Shown piece after piece: positions 53,830 through 64,000 of a stretch of 64,000 bases of DNA (positions are counted from its first letter, which is position 1; every line of letters begins with the position of its first letter). The notes under the pieces are model-generated. The model ran no database searches. It was not told where the DNA came from and saw only the letters and a list, made by a program, of their open reading frames with translations. The stretch is taken from positions 4,536,001 through 4,600,000 of the forward strand of contig JAULSN010000004.1 of NCBI GenBank assembly GCA_033439765.1. The letters are read 5' to 3'. The position numbers and the translations under genes are program-made. Source of the DNA: Lasiosphaeria ovina (lineage: Eukaryota; Ascomycota; Sordariomycetes; Sordariales; Lasiosphaeriaceae).

Positions 53830-55910
53830 TCATTGGTTGCCAACAACGTATCGTGCCGTTGCGATCCTCATCCGCTTGTCCATCCAGATGACTGGGAGGA
53901 TCAGTAGGGAGAATACCCCCATGATAACTGTGAACCCGCCGAGCGGAATCAGGTACCCGTCCCTCTGCACCGACTGGCTAACAAAGAATGTCCAGGCAAA
54001 GGAGATGATGCCGCGCAAAATGCAGATCATGACGAAGCAGTCGTTCGCCAGTTGCGCGTAGGAGTCAATGAGCTGTAGGTAATTTCAACGTCAGACTGTG
54101 AGCTTCCATACCTGACCAGAAGCCTTGGGGTTTCCGGAACTTGAACAAAACATTGGCACTCACATAGCTGGACCATATCGACGGCACTTGGGTGAGAGCA
54201 AACGAAACCATGCCGTAGGCGAACTCGAGCCCGACCCACTGGTACCGCCCGGGATTCTGCGCGCAGAAGCCAAACACAAGCAGCCCGCCCGTAGCGACTG
54301 CCAGCGAGGGGAGCAGCACGGGGATTCTCGACTCTGGCTCCGCAAAGCCGTGGTCTTAGTTCTTTGCAAACTGCTTGAGGCGCTTGTCGGCCAGGACGCT
54401 AGTGTAGAGGCCGCCGAGGACGATGCCGACCAAGGCGCGGATGAACAGCAGTCCCGAGTTGTCCCCCCAATGGTACGGTGGCAAGTCGAGAAGCAGCGGT
54501 CCGACAGACGATATCACCGCGACGCCGCCCACGAGCCCGCCATACTGGAACATGACGATCCATGTGGCGGGGAGGCGGCGGGTGAACCACGGCTTTTTGA
54601 ACTGGTAGAGGACATTGCCCCTGTACATGCCAAACTTGAGAGACCGCAAGAAAGTGAACGGGGCCTGTCGCTCGCTGGTAATGGCGGATGTCGCCCGAGA
54701 TGACCGATTCTGCTTTGAGACCTTGGAAACCCGGAACGGAGCCGGCGAGGACAAGTCGCTCGAGGACGGGGTTTGGTACCAACTCAGGCTCGGGCCTTGG
54801 TCTATTGAGCCGACAAAGCGAGACGGCACGGTCATGTGCATTGAAGGGAGCGAAACGAGGCTCAAATATGGCGCCGGCGTCCGGAGCTGGAAGCGAGAAG
54901 TCCGAGGGATGTTCCGCTGGACCGGAAGACAGAGCGACACGCGGTAGTAAATCATTTCGGGGACCAGGAGGATGGCGCACAGCAACGTGAGCCCCGACAG
55001 CACTGCGTTTGCCTCGAAGAGAGCGAACCAGCCAAGGCGGGCAGCGATGTAGCCGCCGCATATTCCGCCAACGACGGATCCGCTGGCCAGAGATGCCGTG
55101 TAGAGAGCCTGAGAAGAGAAAAAAGCCACATTGGCGGAAAATCTAGGAACATGGTCAGAATGGTTCTTTGGCAACTCACCATCCAACCCCTCGCTCGTGG
55201 ACAAAAAACATGTCGCCGACGATGGCGGGAGTCACGGTCTCGGAAGCCGAACTTCCCAGCCCCTGAAAGACGCGGATGGCGAGAACGCGGCCGAAATCCG
55301 AAGTCGTCGTCCCGCAAGCGGTGGCGATGAGAAGCGTCAGCGCCGAAAAGACCATGATGGGCCGGCGGCCAGAGACGTTGGCCAGGGGCACCCAGAAGAT
55401 ATTTCCAAGGCCGAGGAGAAGCACGTTGAACTATCGAAGAAATATTAGCATAACAGAGGGGCGTTGGTACCTCGGCGGAGAGTTGATAAGAAGCATTCGT
55501 TATTGCCGCAATGAATTGAACCAAGTCCTCGGGCGGCCTCGGGCTCTGAGGAAACGACAGGTTCCAGATTGGCAGGGCGGGCGCCAGCGATGCCGACACG
55601 AAGTTAGTCACGAAGGCGTACAAGGACACGACGGCTAGGCAGGAAAACTTGCGCCAGCGCGCCCAGTTGAGGGGATCTGCCGGGTCTGCGGTAGGCACGG
55701 GGAAGTTAGCGACATGGTCGACATATCTGCCATTGTGCTGCGTGATTCTGTGTTCTAGCCAGCGAGTTAGTTACTGTCTGATAAAGGCACGACTCGTCCA
55801 TGTCACTGTGGGCGGTTTTCGTTCTTACCTATGAGACGGACTGTCCCTAGCAGCGTAGTAGCCTTGACGGCCTTGCGGGACAGGGAGAAGGCATAGTTCC
55901 AACCAGGCAT
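53830..55910 (-). pseudogene. broken DHA1-type MFS transporter
   Basis: The model has exons 55910-55829, 55754-55471, 55430-55180, 55108-54164 and 54072-53830. The first two junctions and the last fit in phase and restore family blocks: HNGRYVDHVANFP then DPADPLNW, SYQLSAEFNVLLLGLGNIFWVP, and the signature ANVSGRRPIMVF. Two lesions remain. At the 55180/55108 junction the obvious sites (GTGAGT, CTTCTCAG) put the following ALYTASLASGSVVGG frame out by one. A TAA (about 54355-54357) interrupts LKQFAKN-DHGFAEPESRIP, a normally continuous loop before the second transmembrane half. Predicted membrane segments otherwise cover twelve helices. The substrate is unknown (drug/polyamine-type by family). 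It is probably inactive. Confidence 0.8.
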
Positions 55911-57604
55911 GTCGTGAGCATTGAGGCCGTGTTTTCTTTCAGAAGCCCTGAGATGAGACAGAGCGGCATTCAAACGCAAAAGTAGAAAAAAGGCGACCAA
56001 GCCATGGTGGCTTCGACCCCAGCTCTTATCTAGTAGTTACGAGAGCCGCCGTCCATTTCTCCCCGTCTGGGTTGTTCTGCAGCATTTTTCAAGTTGGACA
56101 TGATGCGCCGCGTCTTGTCATTCCACCGCTGCAGCGCATCAGGTAGTTTCGATTTCGAGAGAGGGCCGCGACTACGCTTGCGCCAATTCCGGACTGCCGT
56201 TCAACCTTGTTTCTGAGTGAGCCAGCGCGCTTATCGAGGCTTAATTGACAATGAGCGCCGACAGGCTCAAGACGGCGCTTCTTCTGGCGAGAAGCTCGCA
56301 TAACTTGGAAGTACGTATACAGCTGTGCATGCACCTGTGCCTACCCCGTACAGTCCAAATCAAGCAAGTCGCCTAATCTGGGGCAAGAGACTGAACCTGG
56401 AGACGAGAACACAGAGCGGTCTGCATCATGCATGGGGAAGCCGAGAGTGGGATCAAAACCTTAAATCATGCCACTCAGCGGGAGTTCAGGTCACACAGGG
56501 TGCCCGAGCTTCTCAATAGACAGGCCCGGGAGAGGAGCTGCTACCTGGCCAGGCCTCAGCATCATCTTCCGTTGGTCTTTTCCCTCTCTCCTTTTATTCC
56601 AAAGAGTTTAGGAGAGGCAGCTGTCCGGACCCAATCTCAAACCAGTCCAATTGATTACGTTCTCACCTACTTCAAACTTGTGGGCCACGGCCTTTTCCCC
56701 CAGCCCACCACCAAGATCTATCAACCTAAGCAGGGCCAACGAATTATGCTTTCATCGGCGCATGCTTCCTCCGCTGTCCTCGGCGCAGCTAGAGTGACAA
56801 AATTCTCGCGTCGGCCATGCGAGAAGAAAGCAAAACCATTGCCCATCTCTCCCCTGGCAACACTAAACACCTTCAGGGCAGCTAGCGGATTCGGGGCGTC
56901 TTCTTCGCCACCTGACACCCCTTGCCATGGGCACGCCGGGTCGCCGCGAATTGTTCATCAAACGCGCACCGCATTGTACGGAATACCCCGTTGGCGATTT
57001 GACCGTCTCAACACCGGGGGTGGGGATCGACCGGTGGTGAGTCATGGGCCGGCACGCGGGTGTGGTGGGGCCATGGCAGGCAATGAAGTCTCCGGAATGT
57101 CGCCGAATCCGAGGTGGTGCGGATCCGGGCAGTCTGGTCTGACAAATGACTTCCTTGTCCTGTCAGCCGTGCCGTCCATTTATTATGGAGCAAATGGGCC
57201 GCAAAGCCTCAAAGGAACACTGGGCGGCAGGCACCTGGTTTGCGAGGGCTTGGAGAGGCCGCAATTTGTCAGCCCAGGCTGCTGGTCAGGCCGTCAGGGG
57301 GGCCTGTACCGCCGTCTCGGCGGAACATGACAAATGCTCCAAACCCCGAGCTCTTCCAAAACCTGGCCCTCCCACTCCGCCGTGCCGGCTCCAACGGTCA
57401 AAGCAGCTTGTTGCTTCTCTGTGCTTGTCTTGTCGCAACCTTGGCTGGCCTACCAAGAAATCCAGAGACTGCCGCGCCAGTTTGTCAGCTGCCAAAGCCG
57501 TTGGGACGCTTATGTTACCAGACGGGCAGGCTCAAACACGCCGCCGTCGCTGCAGACTGGGCACCTAACTCTGGAATCTGAACACAACTGTTTACCTACT
57601 AATT
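55911..57604. other. intergenic region with a long uncertain frame
   Basis: A 300-codon plus-strand frame with ATG spans 56428-57330, but its composition (no domain, Ser/Pro/Arg-rich) resembles translated promoter or UTR sequence. The palindrome CCGGATCCGC-like site near 57119-57128 holds CGG/CCG half-sites of the kind Zn2Cys6 proteins bind and lies about 480 bp before the regulator gene. Confidence 0.35.
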
Positions 57605-60303
57605 ATGGATACCACTACCTCCGGGTCTCGAGGCGGGCGCCCGCTTTCGCCCGACTCGCCTTCACGAGCAGGCCCTCGCGAATTCGGGTCGCCAGACGGG
57701 GCTGACGCTGCCGACGCCGCTGCCGCTGCCGCTGCCGCCGAAGCCAAGCGGCGCAAGATTAGGAAGGGGACTCGCAGCTGCTGGGAGTGCAAACGGCGCA
57801 AGATACGATGCACCTTTGCTTCCCCAACCGACCCCGTGTGCATTGGCTGCCACCGCCGGGGGGCGCATTGTGTCAGCCAGGAGTTCCCCGAGGAGGCATC
57901 TTCCCTAACCGACCGGGGCCGGCACATGGGCGACCGCATTGTGCGCGTCGAGGCCTTGATTGAGAAGCTGGTGAAGCAGGTCAGCACTGATGGCGGTGCC
58001 GGCCCGACACCGCCTGATTCTACCTCAGCACCAGACAGTGCCAGTACCAGTACCAGTACCACCAGAGGGGTAGCGTTCAGCGGCGATGACCGCACCACCG
58101 GCTTTAACCCTAACCCCGACCTGCCCACCCCAGATGGGTCAATGGACCTGGACCCTCAGTCCATTTCCAGCACGCATATGACAGCGTCGGTATGCTGCCC
58201 TCTGCCCCTAACTGCCCAAACATGATACTGACACTGAAGCAGGAAGGAGAGCCGAGCAGCCAACCGACGCCTGCCGTGTCGTTGGATTCGCCAGCCCCTC
58301 CGAGAGTTGCTTCAGATTCTTCAAAGAATGAAAGAATCTCGGCGGCTCTGTACGCGGCACTGCCGTGTCGTGGCGATCTCCAGCTGCTCAAGCGCTACGA
58401 AACCGAAGCTCTTATTTTCTTCAACCTCCTAGGCTTAAGACCATACAGTGAAATCGATCGGGATGGACTAGACTCGCCTTCCCATCTTTTTTCCCTGCCC
58501 GACCCCAGGTCCCATCCGGTGGTTCTGGGAAAGCACTTGTTACTTCTCGCGAAATTCCTTCAGTATTTCCGCCCGTTTGGCCTGTCCGAGAACCCTGTTG
58601 CCTTGAGGGAAAGACTGTTAGATAAGGTCAAGCGGCTAGTCACTTCCAACGACGAACTTGTCGGTACCTTTGAGGGCCTGGAATGCGTCTATTTGGAAGG
58701 CCTCTTCCACTGCAACAATGGCAACTTGCGACATGCGTTGATGGTCATGCGAAGGGCCATGGTCATTGCGCAACTGATGGGGCTGCATCGAACCCATAAT
58801 CCACAGCCGTTGAAGAAGCTCGATCCGACAACGACGATTGATCCATCGTTTTTATGGTACCGAATTGTCTATGCGGATCGCTTCCTCTGCATGATGCTTG
58901 GTCTTCCCCAAGGCACCCTCAGCACCACCATGGCCTCGCCGGCTGCACTGGCCAGCGAAAGCGATACTGGTCGACTCGAACGCACCCACACCGTCATCAT
59001 GTCCCGCATTCTGGAGCGCAACGAGTCGGACCCTTGCGCAACCGACTACTCATTGACGCAAGAAATCGACTTGGAGCTGCAGAAGGCTTCCAAGTTGCTC
59101 CCCAGTAGGTGGTGGCTCATGCCGACGCTGGATTCTACAACCGTTGATAAGCAAACCTTCCTGAACACAATGAGACTGTTGAATCAGCTGTTCCATTACA
59201 ACCTCCTCAACCAGCTGCATCTGCCGTATATGCTGCGGTACGACGACCCCTCCAACCAGGGTGAAGGACGTGCAAGCACCAGTTATAATTTTAGCAAAAT
59301 GACTTGCGTAAATGGTGGGTGTTTTTACCCTTGTCTACCTACTTGTTGACCCGTTGCGCTGACGTGTTTCTGCTTTCCAGCGTCTAGGGAGATCCTTCGC
59401 CGTTTTGTTGAGTTCCGATCCTTCAACCGCATAGCATTTTGCTGTCGAGCGATCGACTTTTTCGCCCTCGTCGGGGCCATGACGCTGTTGCTGGCTCACC
59501 TAGACGGCCATCGCCAACGCGTCGGCGAGAATATTCTGGCACACCAGCGGCTCAGTGACCGCGCCATCATGGAGGAGGTGCTGGAAAGAATGGACGGCAT
59601 CAACGAGAGCAACGGAGACAGCTTAAGTCAAAAGAGCGCCGATATACTTCGCCACCTCCTCGCTTTGGAGAACGAGGCTGCCGAGGGTCGGAGCGTCTGC
59701 CCTGGGCAACTGCCCTGTCCTCAAGCGGACAGGGAATGTGACGAGGACGAGGACGACCATGTTCTACGCATGATCATTCCATATTTTGGAATCATCAAGA
59801 TCGCCAAGGAAGGCGTCATTTCGAAGGAGTCGCCCAGAACGACGCAGCCAAGCGCACAAGCTATGCCGCAGTCACTCAGAGCTCATTCAAACTCCGCCGC
59901 GCCTAATTCAATGGGTGTTCATGGGCTCGGTGGTGGTTGTCTGCCTCCTATCAACTGTGACAAGCCAGCAGCGGGAATCAACTTGGAGTCGCCGGCCCAG
60001 CCAGACTCTCAGTTGCAGGCGCAGGCGCCGCTCGTCAACGAGTTCCAGTTTGCACCCCAATTCCCAACCGGAATCAACGACGCCCTCCAAGAGCAATACC
60101 AGTACCCGGGACTGACGGCTCCCGTGAATGACTGGGCACTTCAAGGTGTCGACATGGCATTCTTTGACAGTTTGATGAGAGGCAATACACCCGCGAGCAG
60201 CAACCCAAGTGTGCCATACGGCGGGCAGAGCGCACAAGAAGGGCAATGGGAAGACTGGCAACCCCTGGCAAAACATAATCCAGGGGCTAGCGGTCTGTAT
60301 TAA
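57605..60303 (+). CDS. Zn2Cys6 transcription factor
   Basis: Exons 57605-58189, 58243-59314 and 59381-60303; sum 2580 nt, 859 aa. An Ala run precedes a basic patch and the binuclear cluster: Cys 59, 62, 69, 79, 82 and 89 (CX2CX6CX9CX2CX6C, starting CWECKRRKIRC). A short coiled coil follows (MGDRIVRVEALIEKLVKQV). The middle region contains fungal transcription-factor-like helices (LECVYLEGLFHCNNGNLRHA, MVMRRAMVIAQLMGLHRT, SFLWYRIVYADRFLCMMLGL), and the C-terminus is Gln/Pro-rich and probably activating. It is a nuclear DNA-binding regulator with unknown targets. Neighbours are MFS transporters on both sides, one broken; such regulators often control adjacent efflux genes, but that is inference. 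Confidence 0.92.
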
Positions 60304-61344
60304 CATTTCAAAGATCGATGTACCATAGAGAGCTTTCACATTGCTATACCTCTCCCCTTGACTTTCGAGAAGTCTACTATCCCTCAAGAAGACATGAATG
60401 AATGAACGAGACTCGACACTCCCCTACAAGGAAAATATTACGGCAGGCAGCCAATTTTAACACTGGAGAGGGCCGACGGAGCGGCCGAGGCTTTAGCCTC
60501 TCACTGCACTTTCAGATTCGGATCTTGCTGTACTGTGTACTCCGTGGGCCTATAACTAACTATTGGAACGCAGAACCTGCCCGTTTCATTCGCGTCATAA
60601 GTCTTCTTTGTTAGGACAAGTGGCCAAACGTGTTCCTTTGAGCGAAGACGATGAAATGCTGATAGTTGTGGATGCTTGCAGATGATGATTGAAATCACAT
60701 GTCTTCGACTCGGTGCAATGTAACGCCGGTCACAATCGGGACGAGCATTTATGTCCAGTACCTTGACATTTAGTGGGGGGTTTGCATGGGAAAGGAAGCC
60801 ATTTCTGACTGGGGATCAAACGTAGCTAGGAATGGACTCAGAATAAAAGGTACTGCGTATGTATTGGACGTCTCATCACGTAATCACATGCCCAATGTCA
60901 CCCAAACCCGAGCCCTCCCTCACCCACGTCTTCCGATTGGCCCACGCAACAAGAAGCGTGTCCGTCTACGAACCCAGTAGTATCTGGCATCCCGCTCGTT
61001 GTGCGTGTGTGTGCTCGGGAAGCTCCGCCCTATCTGATTACCTTGCCCAGTCAGACGTCAAGTCATGCATTTGCATCCGCACCCATCTCAAATCATTACG
61101 GCTCCTAGCAGTGAGCACAACCTTTGTACGCACTCACTACGCAGCGCGCAGCTTATCTCCATCGCCGGCGGGGGAAAAGCTGGGCCAGCCCAACACAGCC
61201 GCCAAGTGCCCAAACACATGGCGGAACAAGTGCTTACTCCGTATCTTTTTATTTTTTTTTATCTCCTTGTCTGCCGCGTGTCGGCCGTAATTACGGCCCG
61301 TACGTCCGCGCATCCACGTGCGTATGCGCGCGCATGCACAAGTT

Positions 61345-61369
61345 ATTGATTGATTGATTGATTGATTGA
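61345..61369. repeat. (TTGA)n microsatellite
   Basis: About six tetranucleotide units of TTGA/ATTG. Confidence 0.9.
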
Positions 61370-61546
61370 CTACCTTCCGTGCCCGGCTGAACAACTCGGC
61401 AGGCATGTACAGTACATGCTCGGACTCACGTTTTTGAGGTAAGAATTAAGGTAGGTAGATAGGTAGGTAGGTGGGTTGCGACGAACTTGAAATTTGTGAT
61501 TATTGTTATCTTTGCTCGTTTATACGAAAGTGGGAATGCGAAGGGG

Positions 61547-61624
61547 GAGAGGGGGAAAGCGAAAACGAAAACGGGTGCCCGAGAGGGGGAAAGCGAAACC
61601 GAAAACGGGTGCCCGAGAGGGGGG
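61547..61624. repeat. 34-bp tandem repeat, 2.3 copies
   Basis: A unit starting GAGAGGGGGAAAGCGAAA and ending ACGGGTGCCC is repeated at 61547-61580 and 61581-61614 with one or two mismatches; a third copy starts and stops after 10 bp. Confidence 0.9.
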
Positions 61625-62978
61625 TGTAATAATCCCGAGTCCCCGACGATGCACGGAAACCAATTTTTTTTTTTTTTTTTTCATTTTTTTTTTTTTCAGA
61701 AAAAGTCCGGGGGGTTTCTACCTTCCCCTCCCCCCCCCCCAACTGGTCCGCGAGGATATGTACCCCATTGGCGATTTCATACATGCAATGTAGGTGGCTT
61801 GGTTTCCTTCGTGTTGGGAGAGGAAGCATGTGTGTGGGGGGGAAAGGATGATCATGTTGGGTCAGATTCCCTGCTGGAAATGAAACTAGGACGACGGATC
61901 TTCCTTGTTGGGGCAGGATGCGTATCTATCTGATTGAAATTTTGACAGCCACTAGAAAATTTATCATCCTGTGCGGACTCATTAGGCGCTTGGCTCTGAG
62001 CAGCTAATTGGTGTGTGTCCCGTTCGCTGGCTGGTTCGCTGTTCTGGGCAAGTTTTCCGAGGGAGAGCGATTGAACGAGTCCGAGGGCGAGAGCCGGATC
62101 GCGGGTGGGATCTTAAATCTCACGTCAATTCCTCCCTTGGTTGCTTAAGCGGGATGAGCAGCTAGTTGGTGTCAGGGCTGAATGCACTAGGTAATTCCCT
62201 AAGGGGATATCGTGTTTGTTGTTCATGTAAAGTTGGGAAGAATCTCGCTGCCAAGCTCGTCAGTTCGACCTGTCTCGCGCTCTCGCGCCTACCGTCAACT
62301 CACAAACGCTTGTGACCGCGGTTAGTTTTTTGGCAACTGGTGCCACCAATTCTGTTCTCGAGTTCGGGATTGGGTGGCATGGTAAGAATTTTGTGTTGAA
62401 ACGGTGACTTCGTGGCTTCACTGCCCCTCAAGTTTTTTGAAGTTCCAAAATGTTGGACAGCCATTGCAGAGACGACGTGGAAAACCGAAACACCATAGCT
62501 GTTTTCAGAGACGAAAGTGTGAACGACTTGATACAAGTGGAGATGGCCTCTTGATATTAACATTGTAGAATAATTATATCGGAAAACCCGACTATCCAAG
62601 ACAGACGCCCCATCTAACCAGGGGGGTAAAAAAAAAAAAAACCGCAGCCCTCAACGCCGTTGGTATCTCTTCGCTGGTTTCTTTTTTGGCCCGTGCAGCT
62701 CCGCTCCGGTCTTCCACGTTGATTCTGAGTCAGTCCATCCCAGTCTATGGCCGCTATTATCCCCCTCCCCCATGCCAGACTTGTACAGATGAGCAATTCC
62801 AAACCAGTGCCAGCTGTCTGCCTGACGAGCTGTAGTCCCTATTCCCAGATTATAAACTCAGGGAAGACGTATGTGTGCCGCCCATATACATGCAGTCTAA
62901 TGATGTTAAAGGAAAAAAAAGAAAGAACAAAAGGAGACGAGTGAGCGCGACAAGAGATCGAATGCCGGGGTATCAAGC

Positions 62979-64000
62979 CTAAGCCGCTCCGGCACCACCC
63001 TTCAACGCATCCGTGTTGAGACGCTTGAAGCTGGCGAAGAGACTGAGAATGAAAGAGAAGCCGACAGTGCCGGTAGCAAGGGCAAAAGTAAGCTTGATGC
63101 CCGCCATGTAGGCTTCGAGGACTGCGGGAAGCTGCTGCTCGGTGAAGGCGATGCGGAGCGACGTCGCACCAGTGGCGAGGATCATCATGGGGTCGACATC
63201 GGGTAGCGAAACGGCAGCCGTGCTGATAACCCTGTTGATAAAGGCAGACTGCGCGGCAGAAACGAGGAATGCACCTCCGGTGGTTTGGTAGACTATTTTT
63301 GGGGTCCTGTTAGCCGAAGTCATTTGAAGGATAGACGAAAAGAGGAAACACATACACAAAACAATAGCAGTGGTGGAAGACAGGTCGGAGACCTCGGCAG
63401 AGGCTTGGGCGATGATCATGGGGACCTGGAAACCCGCGCCCCAAGCAAGACCGGCAAGGACCTGGTAGCCGATCCACTTGGGAGAGCCGGTACCGATGTC
63501 GAGGGTATACAAGAGACCGGCGGAGATGGTGGCAACGGCAGCGGAGCCGACAAGTACCGGGGCGGCAATGCCGTTCTGCGTGATGCTACCGCCTGAGGCG
63601 ACGGTCGCGATGGTGACGGCAAGAATGAGAGGCAGGTTACGCACGCCCGAATCGGTAGGGCTAGTGTTGTCGATACTCTGGAAGTATATAGGCAGGTAGT
63701 AGACGATAATAAAGTAGGTGCCGGCAAAGAAGGCGGCGAACAGAGAGCTGTTCCAGACGGTCCGCAACCGCATCAGACGCGGGACCATCATGGCACGCTC
63801 GCCGTTGTACCACTCCCAGATTCCGAAGACGACAAAGATGAGCACGGAGCCAACGATCAAGCCGATGACCTTGGAGCTGTTCCAGCTTGCGGTCTGGCCG
63901 CCATATTGAAGGGCAAGAACATAAGAAATGACGCCGGCCATGATCAGAGCGGCACCCAGAGGATCCATCTGGAGGAGCTTCTCGCTAAGCGGCGCGTCGA
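62979..64000 (-). CDS. MFS transporter, DHA2/TRI12-like, 3' part (5' end outside window)
   Basis: The gene runs off the right edge. The visible parts are an exon from 64000 to 63356, an intron 63355-63293 (GTATGT donor, AATAG acceptor) and the last exon 63292-62979. Splicing joins TTAIVL to FYQTTGGAFLVSAAQSAF, a typical DHA2 block. The visible half begins DAPLSEKLLQMDPLGAALIM, the loop after the first six helices of 14-span pumps, and continues with WEWYNGERAMMVPRLM, the FFAGTYFIIVYYLPIYFQSI helix and further membrane segments. The tail is short, ending KGGAGAA. Relatives export fungal secondary metabolites or drugs. No lesions are seen. It converges with the Zn2Cys6 regulator across 2.7 kb. 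Confidence 0.9.
   Translation of the reverse strand, partial: DAPLSEKLLQMDPLGAALIMAGVISYVLALQYGGQTASWNSSKVIGLIVGSVLIFVVFGIWEWYNGERAMMVPRLMRLRTVWNSSLFAAFFAGTYFIIVYYLPIYFQSIDNTSPTDSGVRNLPLILAVTIATVASGGSITQNGIAAPVLVGSAAVATISAGLLYTLDIGTGSPKWIGYQVLAGLAWGAGFQVPMIIAQASAEVSDLSSTTAIVLCMCFLFSSILQMTSANRTPKIVYQTTGGAFLVSAAQSAFINRVISTAAVSLPDVDPMMILATGATSLRIAFTEQQLPAVLEAYMAGIKLTFALATGTVGFSFILSLFASFKRLNTDALKGGAGAA

Larger units (their letters stand above)
60304..62978. other. gene-free stretch with simple repeats
   Basis: It contains an (ATTG)n tract at 61345-61369, a TAGG-rich tract near 61450-61475, a 34-bp tandem duplication at 61547-61624 and several T, A and C homopolymers. I find no gene. Confidence 0.5.

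Noticed and set aside
56428..57330. 300-codon plus-strand frame with ATG
   Set aside because: No recognisable domain, promoter-like composition, and directly upstream of a divergent/regulatory region; not convincing without RNA evidence.

Overview
The window reads as nuclear DNA of a filamentous ascomycete (Pezizomycotina, probably a Sordariomycete; I cannot name the species). The genes carry short spliceosomal introns with GTRNGT donors, CTRAC-like branch points and YAG acceptors. The families are typical of moulds: a GH11 xylanase, a Zn2Cys6 regulator, DHA-type MFS transporters, GPI-anchored Cys-rich surface proteins and a NACHT-WD40 NLR. Three tRNA genes are present, two of them tRNA-His genes with tiny introns. 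I see no bacterial operons, phage or CRISPR arrays. All exon models were assembled by hand from splice motifs and reading-frame sums and were not tested against transcripts.

Layout. 0.8-10.2 kb: mostly housekeeping or secreted genes (small conserved hypothetical, ICln-like, alkaline ceramidase, GH11 xylanase, GT31-like glycosyltransferase). 11-19 kb: tRNA-Lys, then a large NACHT-WD40 NLR whose WD repeats are almost clonal, bracketed by two 200-bp direct repeats. 20.3-21.5 kb: a GT32 (SUR1/CSH1-like) glycosyltransferase. 21.5-27.7 kb: gene-poor, with three copies of a short repeat, half of a repeat family shared with 50 kb, a decayed UPF1-like helicase with zinc knuckles, and tRNA-His. 27.7-40.3 kb: accessory genes in head-to-head pairs. 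A protein-kinase-like gene faces a PD-(D/E)XK nuclease-like gene; a coiled-coil gene faces an HSPA12-type Hsp70. Between them lie a CON-13-like secreted HEXXH protein and an HNH-like remnant cut by a repeat. 40.8-43.4 kb: two Cys-rich secreted or GPI-type genes, the second broken. 43.8-48.2 kb: conserved core (RRP15, mitochondrial ferredoxin YAH1, UGO1). 48.2-53.8 kb: repeats, a second tRNA-His, and a multi-zinc-knuckle gene interrupted by one in-frame UGA exactly at a zinc-binding Cys position. 53.8-64 kb: a broken MFS transporter, a Zn2Cys6 regulator and the 3' part of a second MFS transporter.

How it fits together. The core genes (ICln, ceramidase, RRP15, YAH1, UGO1) are ordinary and well conserved. 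The interleaved accessory blocks hold NLR, kinase, nuclease-like, Hsp70-like and zinc-knuckle genes together with repeats and pseudogenes. This is the composition expected of fast-evolving fungal non-self-recognition or genome-conflict loci. The best candidate for an undescribed system is the 27.7-40.3 kb block; its shared function is inference only.
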